DNA of 64,000 bases from NCBI RefSeq assembly GCF_020144665.1, contig NZ_JAAHBQ010000117.1:1-64000 (forward strand), given 5' to 3'. A program made the position numbers and the translations under genes. The notes below the pieces were generated by a model. The model did not search any database, was not told where the DNA came from, and was given only the letters and a program-made list of their open reading frames with translations. The DNA comes from Oscillatoria salina IIICB1 (GTDB lineage: Bacteria; Cyanobacteriota; Cyanobacteriia; Cyanobacteriales; SIO1D9). Of the stretch, positions 35,962 through 43,209 are shown piece after piece. How positions within the stretch are numbered: the first letter of the stretch is position 1; each line of letters starts with the position of its first letter.

Positions 35962-35977
35962 AATGATAATCATTATC
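35959..35977. promoter_or_regulatory. Fur-type box overlapping the NtcA promoter
   Basis: The palindrome ATAATGATAATCATTATC at 35960-35977 matches 18 of the 19 positions of the classical Fur box (only the first G is replaced by A). It overlaps the -10 element and the expected transcription start about seven bases downstream. A bound Fur protein would be expected to block RNA polymerase here. The first gene served encodes a radical SAM iron-sulfur protein. Confidence 0.7.
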
Positions 35978-36040
35978 TAAAAATAAGTAAATAATTTCGC
36001 TTCAGTTTAAAATATTACTAATAGTAGTTTTGAGGTTTTA

Positions 36041-36964
36041 ATGATGGGAAAACTTCTCTATGAAGGTTATTCTTCAGGTAAGTATGATTTTGCAGTTCGG
36101 GAAAAGTTTGCTCAGGCAAATATTTATGCTAAGAATTCTCAATCGATTTTGAGTAAAGCAACGGGTTTTATTAATGTTTATGACTTTACTTTAAATCCTT
36201 ATCGCGGTTGTCAATATGGATGTAGTTATTGTTATGCTGCGGCTTTTAGTCCTAATTCTAAAATGCGCGATGATTGGGGGAAATGGGTGATTGTTAAAGC
36301 TAATGCTGCTGAGTTATTGGAAAAAGAATTAGTCAAATGGTATCAGTCAAATTCTCGTTCTCCTAGCATTTATATGAGTAGTGTGACTGACCCTTATCAA
36401 CCTATCGAAGCTCAAGAAAAATTAACCAGACAGTTGCTAGAAATTATGATAATATACAAGCCAAAATTAGTTATTCAAACTCGCAGTCCGATGATTACTA
36501 GAGATATCGATTTGTTACAAAGAATTAAACATTTGCGAATTAATATGAGTATTCTCACGGGAAGCGAACGAGTGAGGAAAGATTTTGAACCGATGTCGCC
36601 AAGTATTAAAGCCAGATTACACGCGGTAAAAAAGATTAAGCAGCAAATCGATCCTTGGAAAGGTTATGTACCTAAAATTTCGGTTACTGTGACGCCTTTG
36701 CTTCCTACTTTTCCAGAGGAACAAGCTGATTTTATTAATAGTTTAGCTGTTGCCGATCGCGTAGTCATCCAGGAATTTCACGCCCAGAATCAAGGGCGAT
36801 CGCTAATTGCTTCGACTCGTCAAGAAGCCTTGACATTAACAAAAAAGTATGCTTGGTGGTATGATAACGAACAACAAAGTTATCACCAGTTTAAGCAACA
36901 GTTACACGAGTTGTTGACTGGGGTTGAGATTAAGGAAGGTAAAGAAGGTTTCACCTATGAGTAA
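36041..36964 (+). CDS. Radical SAM protein (SPL/Rv2578c-like)
   Basis: The 307-residue protein has the cluster motif CX3CX2C at Cys57, Cys61 and Cys64 in NPYRGCQYGCSYCYA, which would hold a [4Fe-4S] cluster and cleave S-adenosylmethionine. MSSVTDPYQPIEAQEKLTR and LVIQTRSPMITRDIDLL are typical of the spore-photoproduct-lyase-like uncharacterised group. The substrate is unknown. The start is ATG 36041 with GAGG 7 bases upstream. The next gene starts inside its last codons, so the two are translationally coupled. Confidence 0.87.
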   Translation: MMGKLLYEGYSSGKYDFAVREKFAQANIYAKNSQSILSKATGFINVYDFTLNPYRGCQYGCSYCYAAAFSPNSKMRDDWGKWVIVKANAAELLEKELVKWYQSNSRSPSIYMSSVTDPYQPIEAQEKLTRQLLEIMIIYKPKLVIQTRSPMITRDIDLLQRIKHLRINMSILTGSERVRKDFEPMSPSIKARLHAVKKIKQQIDPWKGYVPKISVTVTPLLPTFPEEQADFINSLAVADRVVIQEFHAQNQGRSLIASTRQEALTLTKKYAWWYDNEQQSYHQFKQQLHELLTGVEIKEGKEGFTYE

Positions 36965-38234
36965 TATTTTAGTGAACTGGTGGCGATCGCGGCAATTTCA
37001 AGCAGCACTCAAACGCGGAAATGAACGACAAGCACAACAAATTTTACAAATAATTGAAACTTCTGGTGCAAAACTTTCTCTGTTACAAAAACTCTATAAA
37101 AAACAGCTTAAAACTGAGCAAAGTTTAGCTTTTTATCAGCGAGAATTAGCCGCAGTAGGTAATCGTTTACAAGCAACTCTCCAAGAAGACAACTATTTAA
37201 TTCCCGATCAAAATTTTATCCAGTTTATTCGTAATAGTTTCAAATTTATCGAACATGACAAAGCTATTTTACAATGTACTGGTATCGAAGCAAAGGTTTT
37301 TGATGATTTTGAAGATAACTTAGCTCAATTTTTACTAGCAGATTTTCAGAAAAGAAAACCAGATGCTTTAAAAAACAAATTGAATAAAGCTATTCAAGAT
37401 TTAGAACAACTGAAGCGAGGTGGAGATCCTAAATACGATCTCAGTTTGAGTCCTCATGTGTATTTAATGAAATATTTTTTAGAAAATGTTTACTGTAGTT
37501 ATCTAGCATGGTTTCTCATTTATGAAACAGGTTTATTACCCAAAAATATGAGAATTCTCGATATAGCTGCGGGTCCGGGTACAGTCGCTTATGGACTCGC
37601 TTTGTTATTACAAAGTATGAGTAGTTTTGAAAATTTACCACAAACCCATATTTCTTATTATTCTTTAGAACAACAACCCCAGCTACAATTCAGAGGACTT
37701 CAATTTTGGCGACACTATATTGAACCTCAGCAAAAAGCTACCAATGCTTACTTTCGTTTTGATACAGCAGACATTTTCGATTATGCTAGTAACCAAAATA
37801 AAATTCCTAATAACTTTTTTGATTTTATTGTGATTTCTCACTGTTTTTTTTACGACCATGAAAGACGAATAAAAGCTAACAAAATTTATCAAAGCGTTTT
37901 TCAAGAAAAACTGGCACAAGAAGGATATGTTTTATTAATTGTTCAAGGAAGAAAGTTATTTAACAGCTATAATATTCCCCAAACTGAAGATATTTACCGA
38001 GAACAAGACTTGATTCAAATGTTTCTGACTGAGTTGGGGTTACAGTTAGAGTGGTATAAATATCTTACTTCAACAGATCGCCGGATACCTATATGTGGAA
38101 CTAATTTTTATAACTTTGCTAGACAAAACTTACCAGATTTAAAGTATATGAATCCTTTAAAGCGAAAATATTTAAACTTAGGATTTGATGCTAATTATGT
38201 TATTGACGATTATGTTATTTTGGCAAAAAGATGA
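36957..38234 (+). CDS. Putative SAM-dependent methyltransferase, function unknown
   Basis: The 425-residue protein has a class I methyltransferase motif I, RILDIAAGPGTVAYGLALL, near residue 190, and later strands ISYYSLEQQPQL and FFDFIVISHCFFYDHERRI. The N-terminal 150 residues are helical and lysine-rich with no known domain. I do not recognise the family. The start is ATG 36957, overlapping the radical SAM stop by 8 bases; the open frame before it is not needed. The stop overlaps the ureD start as ATGA. The position suggests work with the radical SAM protein or in urease maturation, but that is inference. Confidence 0.65.
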   Translation: MSNILVNWWRSRQFQAALKRGNERQAQQILQIIETSGAKLSLLQKLYKKQLKTEQSLAFYQRELAAVGNRLQATLQEDNYLIPDQNFIQFIRNSFKFIEHDKAILQCTGIEAKVFDDFEDNLAQFLLADFQKRKPDALKNKLNKAIQDLEQLKRGGDPKYDLSLSPHVYLMKYFLENVYCSYLAWFLIYETGLLPKNMRILDIAAGPGTVAYGLALLLQSMSSFENLPQTHISYYSLEQQPQLQFRGLQFWRHYIEPQQKATNAYFRFDTADIFDYASNQNKIPNNFFDFIVISHCFFYDHERRIKANKIYQSVFQEKLAQEGYVLLIVQGRKLFNSYNIPQTEDIYREQDLIQMFLTELGLQLEWYKYLTSTDRRIPICGTNFYNFARQNLPDLKYMNPLKRKYLNLGFDANYVIDDYVILAKR

Positions 38235-39085
38235 ATCAAAACAATGAGATAAATTCTCGGAAAAACTGGCACGGAAGTTTAAACTTAGTTTATAGCAAAC
38301 GCGAAGATACTACTTTAGTAACTTATTCTCAACAACAAGCACCTTTGAAAGTGCAACGCCCGTTTTATCCGGAAGGAAAACAAATTTGTCACAGCATAAT
38401 TTTACACACTGCTGGTGGAATTGTCGGCGGAGATAGGCTCAGCCAAAACATCCATTTAGAAGGTAATTCTCAGAGTTTAATTACTACGGCGGCGGCTAGT
38501 AAAATTTATCGTAGTAACGGACAACAAGCGAGACAAAGTATTAAAATAAATTTAGAAGCTGGTGCTGTTTTAGAATGGTTGCCTCAAGAAACAATTGTTT
38601 TTAATCGAGCAAATTATCGCCAAGATTTACGGGTAGAATTAGCAGCAGAAGCTTGTTGGTTAGGATGGGAAATTGTGCGTTTTGGACGTACTGCGAGAGG
38701 TGAGAAATTTGTCCAGGGAGAATGGCGAAGTCATACCGAAGTTTGGCAAAATGGACAGCCTTTGTGGATTGACAGACAGTGGCTACCGGGAAGCGAAGCA
38801 ACGTTTCATCATCCTCACGGTTTAGCCGGGAAACCCATCGTCGGGACGTTAATTTGGCTAGGAAAACCCGTAACTGAAGAAATTGTTACGAAAGCAAGAA
38901 ATCTTTGGAACCCAGAGACGGCAAGCGATGCAGGAGTTACGACTACCCAAGGAGAAGGATTATTATGTCGCTACCGTGGATCGGCGATCGCAGAAGTGAG
39001 ACACTGGTTTAGGGAGGTTTGGCATTTGCTACGTCTCTATAAGTTAGAACGTCCTCCTATCAAACCACGTATTTGGCAACTGTAA
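38231..39085 (+). CDS. ureD: Urease accessory protein UreD
   Basis: UreD (UreH) binds apo-urease and forms the scaffold through which UreF and UreG insert nickel. The 284 residues have the family core: HTAGGIVGGDRLSQNI near residue 58, TTAAASKIYRSNG, GAVLEWLPQETIVF and WEIVRFGRTARGEKF. ATG 38231 overlaps the methyltransferase stop by 4 bases. The HepT-like gene begins 6 bases after the stop. UreE and UreF genes are not in the window. Confidence 0.95.
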   Translation: MNQNNEINSRKNWHGSLNLVYSKREDTTLVTYSQQQAPLKVQRPFYPEGKQICHSIILHTAGGIVGGDRLSQNIHLEGNSQSLITTAAASKIYRSNGQQARQSIKINLEAGAVLEWLPQETIVFNRANYRQDLRVELAAEACWLGWEIVRFGRTARGEKFVQGEWRSHTEVWQNGQPLWIDRQWLPGSEATFHHPHGLAGKPIVGTLIWLGKPVTEEIVTKARNLWNPETASDAGVTTTQGEGLLCRYRGSAIAEVRHWFREVWHLLRLYKLERPPIKPRIWQL

Positions 39086-39090
39086 AACTT

Positions 39091-39438
39091 ATGTTTATCG
39101 ACGAAGGAACCGCCTTGAATCATATGTTGGATGCAGCCCAAGAAGCTGTCTCTTTCACTTATAATCGCAGCAGAACCGATCTAGATTACGATCGGATGTT
39201 AACCTTAGCTTTGCTGAAAGATTTGGAAATTCTCGGTGAAGCAGCTTCGAGGATTACTACTCATCGTCAATATGCTTTTCCTCAAATTTCTTGGCGAAAA
39301 ATTCTCCAAATGAGGGCTAACTTTATTGATGCCTATTTTGAGATTAATTTAGATGAAATTTGGCGAACTGCTACCGTCGATTTACCACCGCTAATTATCG
39401 AACTAGAAAAGATAATTACTGATAATTACAAGAAATAG
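39091..39438 (+). CDS. HepT-like (DUF86) protein with altered RNase motif
   Basis: The 115-residue all-helical protein matches HepT/DUF86 proteins: NHMLDAAQEAVSFT, LTLALLKDLEILGEAASRI and ISWRKILQMRANFIDAYFEI. HepT toxins use an R-X4-6-H-X-Y motif; here the place of His is Asp (RANFIDAY). The adenylyltransferase antitoxin MntA that normally precedes HepT is absent. It may be a domesticated or inactive relative. ATG 39091 is preferred to the TTG at 39073, which overlaps ureD. It lies inside the urease gene run between ureD and ureA. Confidence 0.82.
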   Translation: MFIDEGTALNHMLDAAQEAVSFTYNRSRTDLDYDRMLTLALLKDLEILGEAASRITTHRQYAFPQISWRKILQMRANFIDAYFEINLDEIWRTATVDLPPLIIELEKIITDNYKK

Positions 39439-39489
39439 CTTGAAGTTTGGCAATGCCCTGATTAATTAACCACTTTCAGAGAAATTTTT

Positions 39490-39513
39490 GTTCGTAGTAA
39501 GGGCTTTAGCCCT
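39490..39513. repeat. Single GTTCGTAGT...GGGCTTTAGCCC element
   Basis: GTTCGTAGTAAGGGCTTTAG followed by CCC is the reverse-orientation cousin of the 60-bp unit repeated between urtC and urtD: the same GTAGT edge and the same GGGCT/AGCCC mini-hairpin. It lies in the gap between the HepT-like gene and ureA. Confidence 0.65.
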
Positions 39514-39581
39514 TTCCTGATTAATCTTAAAGTGTTGACAAACTAATTTTTTTTAGCTTCTACTATCGAGTCTGACTAAAA

Positions 39582-39884
39582 ATGCAACTGACACCACAAG
39601 AAAAAGACAAATTACTAATTTTTACGGCAGCTTTACTAGCAGAAAGACGCAAAGAAAAAGGGTTGAAATTGAATTACCCGGAAGCCGTAGCCTATATTTC
39701 GGCGGCAATTTTAGAAGGAGCGAGAGAAGGAAGAACTGTAGCTGAATTGATGAGTTATGGGACAACTTTACTTAAGAGAAATGATGTGATGGAAGGTATA
39801 CCGGAAATGGTGAAAGAAGTGCAGGTAGAAGCGACTTTCCCTGATGGAACTAAGTTAGTTACAGTTCACGATCCTATTCGTTAA
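39582..39884 (+). CDS. ureA: Urease subunit gamma
   Basis: UreA is the 100-residue smallest subunit of the nickel urease. The sequence is full length and conserved: [60 protein letters not shown] and a C-terminal [16 protein letters not shown]. It starts at ATG 39582 and precedes ureB by 40 bases, in the usual gamma-beta order. The alpha subunit is displaced 3 kb downstream. Confidence 0.97.
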   Translation: MQLTPQEKDKLLIFTAALLAERRKEKGLKLNYPEAVAYISAAILEGAREGRTVAELMSYGTTLLKRNDVMEGIPEMVKEVQVEATFPDGTKLVTVHDPIR

Positions 39885-39924
39885 AAAGTTTTGTTGTTGT
39901 CATTTTTAGGAGGAAAATTTCAAA

Positions 39925-40236
39925 ATGATTCCCGGAGAAATGTTTATTGCTGAGGGCGAAATAGAATTAAATGCTGGTCGTCCAACGGTGAAAGTGTTAG
40001 TAGGAAATACTGGCGATCGCCCAATTCAGGTGGGTTCTCATTTTCACTTTTACGAAGCAAATGAAGCCTTAAATTTTACTCGTGAAACTACTAAAGGAAT
40101 GCACTTAAATATTCCCGCAGGAACCGCAGTCCGTTTTGAACCTGGTGATGAAAAAGAAGTGGAGTTAGTTCCTTTTGTTGGCAGTCGGGAAGTCTATGGT
40201 TTAAATGGTAAAATTAATGGTAAGTTAGACGAATGA
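39925..40236 (+). CDS. ureB: Urease subunit beta
   Basis: UreB, 103 residues, packs against the alpha subunit in the urease trimer. [51 protein letters not shown] and [16 protein letters not shown] are all family hallmarks. ATG 39925 has AGGAGG 11 bases upstream. The stop overlaps the start of the dioxygenase gene (ATGA), so that gene is coupled to urease translation in place of ureC. Confidence 0.97.
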   Translation: MIPGEMFIAEGEIELNAGRPTVKVLVGNTGDRPIQVGSHFHFYEANEALNFTRETTKGMHLNIPAGTAVRFEPGDEKEVELVPFVGSREVYGLNGKINGKLDE

Positions 40237-40994
40237 TAGACTTAGCAAATACGGGGTCAATTGTCAAGGAAATTGTTGAAGGTCAGGGTTATGTGTTGCT
40301 TCCTGAAGTCATAACTAAGGAAGAGGCAGAAAACGCGCGATCGCGGCTTCTGCAACAGGCTGAAATAGCCCGCAAAACAGGAACTCTCCTCACCGAAGGT
40401 AAACATCGGGAACGAATTTATGGTTTAATTTTCAAAGGTGAAATCTTTGAATTAATGGTACAACATCCGCGAGTTCTCGAAGTAGTTGAAACTATTTTAG
40501 GTTCAGAAATAACTCTCGGTGGTTTTTCGGCTCATATTCTCCATCCTGGTGCTACAAATATGGGAGTTCATGTAGATTATCCTTATTGGGCGATGGAGCC
40601 ACCTTTTCCCGCTCATCCCATCTTAGAAGTACAAACTATTTGGTTAGTTGAAGACTTTACTGAAGACAATGGTGCGCCCTTTTTTGCCCCTGGTAGTCAG
40701 AAATTATCTTGCAAACCGGACATCAAACAATTTCACCAAATAGCTGAGAAAATTACTGGAAAAGCCGGCTCGGTAGTCATTTCTCATGGTCTTTGTTGGC
40801 ATGATACCTCAACTAATACTACTCAAGAGCCAAGGGTGTCAATCCTGGGTAACTATACGCCCAAATTTATCCATCCTCTCGAAGATAATTTATACGAAGT
40901 GCGCCCAGAAGTGCTAGAGCAAGCTAGTCCTAAATTGCAAAAACTGCTGAGATATCGGTTAAAATCAACTGAAGAGCCAATTTTTAAGATGTAA
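40233..40994 (+). CDS. Phytanoyl-CoA dioxygenase (PhyH)-family Fe(II)/2-oxoglutarate oxygenase
   Basis: The 253-residue protein has the PhyH double-stranded beta-helix: the iron-binding H-x-D in [12 protein letters not shown] near residue 112, a distal His in [10 protein letters not shown] near residue 188 and a 2-oxoglutarate Arg in [10 protein letters not shown]. It should hydroxylate a small molecule, which cannot be named; PhyH relatives include ectoine and halogenase enzymes. ATG 40233 overlaps the ureB stop by 4 bases. Its place between ureB and ureC is unusual and hints at a nitrogen-compound substrate. Confidence 0.87.
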   Translation: MIDLANTGSIVKEIVEGQGYVLLPEVITKEEAENARSRLLQQAEIARKTGTLLTEGKHRERIYGLIFKGEIFELMVQHPRVLEVVETILGSEITLGGFSAHILHPGATNMGVHVDYPYWAMEPPFPAHPILEVQTIWLVEDFTEDNGAPFFAPGSQKLSCKPDIKQFHQIAEKITGKAGSVVISHGLCWHDTSTNTTQEPRVSILGNYTPKFIHPLEDNLYEVRPEVLEQASPKLQKLLRYRLKSTEEPIFKM

Positions 40995-41092
40995 ATCTCG
41001 CTGTTACCCTCTGCCGAAATTATTGATATAAAAGTGACGCATTTAATAATATAATTATGTCGGGATTTTTCTGAGAATTGAGGGGGGTTTAA

Positions 41093-41545
41093 ATGTCTAA
41101 ATATGAGGAACTTTGTCAAGTTTTTGCTAATGCTAGGAAGGAAGCCGTCAAATATAAGCATTCTTGTCAAGATTTTGCCGATTTCCTGGTACATCGTATG
41201 AGTATGTACTTTGGTTGCGCGATCGCTACGGGAGAGATACGCTTTTATGAGGATGGTAATTTACACCTCCAAACTTCTCTCACTTTATACGAAAATCCCC
41301 AAGATACAGCTAATTCTGCTTGCGAAACGATTACCATAGATTTATCAATTATTAAAAAATGTGAAGATTTTTTGGTGGCAGTGCTTCCTTATGGTAGTGA
41401 ATTCACAATTCCCAGCAAAAACATGAATAAATTAGATGAACTTTTCGAGTTTATTGCTGATAAAATTAGAGCAGTTTATGAAAATGATATTGAATTATTA
41501 GTCGGCGAATGCGAAAAAATTAGAAGCCTCGGCTGGAATTTTTAA
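41093..41545 (+). CDS. Hypothetical protein, 150 residues
   Basis: I do not recognise the family. The protein looks soluble, with an N-terminal helix (YEELCQVFANARKEAVKYKH), a central beta portion (GEIRFYEDGNLHLQTSLTLY) and a C-terminal helical end (LFEFIADKIRAVYENDIELL). ATG 41093 has a strong AGGGGGG ribosome site 6 bases upstream. It is 98 bases after the dioxygenase gene and 11 bases before the SDR gene, so all three are likely on one transcript. Confidence 0.65.
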   Translation: MSKYEELCQVFANARKEAVKYKHSCQDFADFLVHRMSMYFGCAIATGEIRFYEDGNLHLQTSLTLYENPQDTANSACETITIDLSIIKKCEDFLVAVLPYGSEFTIPSKNMNKLDELFEFIADKIRAVYENDIELLVGECEKIRSLGWNF

Positions 41546-41556
41546 CTAAGAAAAAA

Positions 41557-42351
41557 ATGAACAAAAGCGGTAGAGTTGCAGGCAAAATTGCTTTAGTTAC
41601 AGGTGCGGCTTCCGGAATAGGTAAAGCGACAGCACAACTATTAGCAAAAGAAGGTGCAAAAGTAGCATTAACCGATATTGATGGGGAAAAAGTAGCAACT
41701 ACCGCTAAGGAAATTGCTGACACAGAAAATGAAGCTATTGGTTTCGCTTTGGATGTGACTTCCGCAGCAGCTTGGGAAAGCGGGATCGAGAAAATATGCC
41801 AAACTTGGAACTGTCTTGATATCCTAGTTAATAATGCTGGAATATCTTTTGCTAAACCTGTTACTGAGATGAGTTTAACTGAATGGCGACAGGTAATAGC
41901 AATCAATTTAGATGGCGTATTTTTAGGGACAAAATCGGCAATTCCTGCGATGAGAAAAACTGGGGGAGGTAGTATTATTAATCTCTCCTCAGCTTCGGGA
42001 ATAAAAGCCAGTGCGAATGCTTCTGCTTATTGTGCTAGTAAAGCAGCAGTGCGTTTATTTTCTAAGACAATAGCCCTCGAATGCGCCCAAAATAATGATA
42101 ACATTCGCGTTAATACTGTAGTGCCGGGAGCAGTAGCTACGCCGATGTGGAAAAATCAAGATTGGTGGGCAGATTTAGAAGCAAAATCAGGTGGAGAAAG
42201 CCAAGCTTGGGAGTCGATTTCTACTACTATACCTTTAAAAAGATTCGCTCAACCAGAAGAAGTTGCTGCGGCGATTTTGTATCTCGCTAGTGATGAATCT
42301 AGTTATGTTACGGGGACAGAAATAGTTATTGATGGTGGCTATCTAGCTTAA
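41557..42351 (+). CDS. Short-chain dehydrogenase/reductase
   Basis: This 264-residue classical SDR has the cofactor motif VTGAASGIGKAT near residue 15, the NNAG element in DILVNNAGIS, a catalytic Ser in NLSSASG and Y-x3-K in SAYCASKAAV, and the C-terminal YVTGTEIVIDGGY. An Asp after the second strand (LTDIDG) favours NAD over NADP. The substrate is unknown. ATG 41557 follows the hypothetical gene by 11 bases. With the PhyH oxygenase it would form an oxidation pair inserted in the urease gene run. Confidence 0.92.
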   Translation: MNKSGRVAGKIALVTGAASGIGKATAQLLAKEGAKVALTDIDGEKVATTAKEIADTENEAIGFALDVTSAAAWESGIEKICQTWNCLDILVNNAGISFAKPVTEMSLTEWRQVIAINLDGVFLGTKSAIPAMRKTGGGSIINLSSASGIKASANASAYCASKAAVRLFSKTIALECAQNNDNIRVNTVVPGAVATPMWKNQDWWADLEAKSGGESQAWESISTTIPLKRFAQPEEVAAAILYLASDESSYVTGTEIVIDGGYLA

Positions 42352-42354
42352 TAA

Positions 42355-42429
42355 AGTAGCGATCTAGTTTGGTTTGATATAACTGAAAAAGGAAATCGCG
42401 AAGCCGAAAAGTTATTAAAGTCAGAATAA
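42355..42429 (+). pseudogene. Possible C-terminal gene remnant
   Basis: After the SDR stop an open frame reads SSDLVWFDITEKGNREAEKL and ends LKSE at a TAA (42427-42429). It has no start codon. The LVWFDITEKGNREAEKLL segment looks like the tail of a small helical protein. Too short to identify; it may be a decayed gene left by a rearrangement. Confidence 0.25.
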
Positions 42430-42536
42430 TTTGTAGCTATTGGCAGGGGAATTTCAATCGCTAGATAAGAGGTTGAGTTTATTGAGCAAAGTATAATGTT
42501 AATATTGTCTAAAGTAAAATTAGTTTGAGTCGAGCG

Positions 42537-42761
42537 ATGGACTACCAAAATATTATTACAATTGAGCCTGGAAAACGTAGTGGCAAACCGTGTATTCGAG
42601 GAATGCGTATTACTGTGTATGATATTTTAGAGTATTTAGCAGGTGGTATGACTGAAGCCGAAATTCTCGAAGATTTTTCTGAACTTACTTCAGAAGATAT
42701 CAAAGCTTGTCTTGCTTTTGCCGCCGATCGTGAGAAAAAGTTATTTTTAGCATCGTTATGA
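42537..42761 (+). CDS. DUF433-family antitoxin
   Basis: The 74-residue protein has the DUF433 pattern ITIEPGKRSGKPCIRGMRIT followed by VYDILEYLAGGMTEAEILED and a C-terminal ACLAFAADREK. DUF433 proteins are winged-helix-like antitoxins paired with PIN-like toxins. ATG 42537 is preferred to the TTG four codons earlier. The stop overlaps the toxin start (ATGA). Confidence 0.88.
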   Translation: MDYQNIITIEPGKRSGKPCIRGMRITVYDILEYLAGGMTEAEILEDFSELTSEDIKACLAFAADREKKLFLASL

Positions 42762-43090
42762 AACTGCTACTAGACGAAAATATTTCCGATCGGATTATTA
42801 ACAGAATTATTGATTTGTATCCAGATTCCCACCACGTTAAAAGCTTGGGAATGACTAATACTGATGATGTTGTTATCTGGGAGTATGCAAAAATGAATGA
42901 TTTTGTGATTGTTTCTAAAGATTCGGACTTTCATCAACGTAGTTTGCTTTACGGACATCCACCAAAATTCATTTATCTTCGGATAGGAAATAGTCCAACT
43001 TCCAAAATTGTACAGATTTTGAGAGATAATTTTGAGACTATCCTGAAATTTGCCGATCGCGAAACAGAAAGTATTTTGGTGTTAATGTAG
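42758..43090 (+). CDS. DUF5615 PIN-like toxin
   Basis: The 110-residue protein has a PIN-like fold: the first acidic cluster in KLLLDENISDRI, a second Asp region in TNTDDVVIWEYAKMNDFVIV and the SKDSDFHQRSL motif, then PPKFIYLRIGN. These residues form the metal site of the probable RNase. ATG 42758 overlaps the antitoxin gene by 4 bases. The pair lies directly before ureC. Confidence 0.88.
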   Translation: MKLLLDENISDRIINRIIDLYPDSHHVKSLGMTNTDDVVIWEYAKMNDFVIVSKDSDFHQRSLLYGHPPKFIYLRIGNSPTSKIVQILRDNFETILKFADRETESILVLM

Positions 43091-43209
43091 TCTGAAACAA
43101 AACAAGAATCTACCGTTTGTACTCGATCGCCAAATTTTCCCGAAGATTGCTTTAATGACTGTGTGGTGTCATACTCGTTGCAGGTTGCTGTTTGTGAGGA
43201 GTAAAATAA

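Noticed and set aside
42355-42429. SDLVWFDITEKGNREAEKLL as a functional small gene
   Set aside because: No start codon or ribosome site; kept only as a low-confidence remnant.
43161-43174. GTG-N8-TAC as an NtcA site before ureC
   Set aside because: One base off consensus, and at 22 bases downstream the sequence is the ureC ribosome site, with no TAN3T -10 element.
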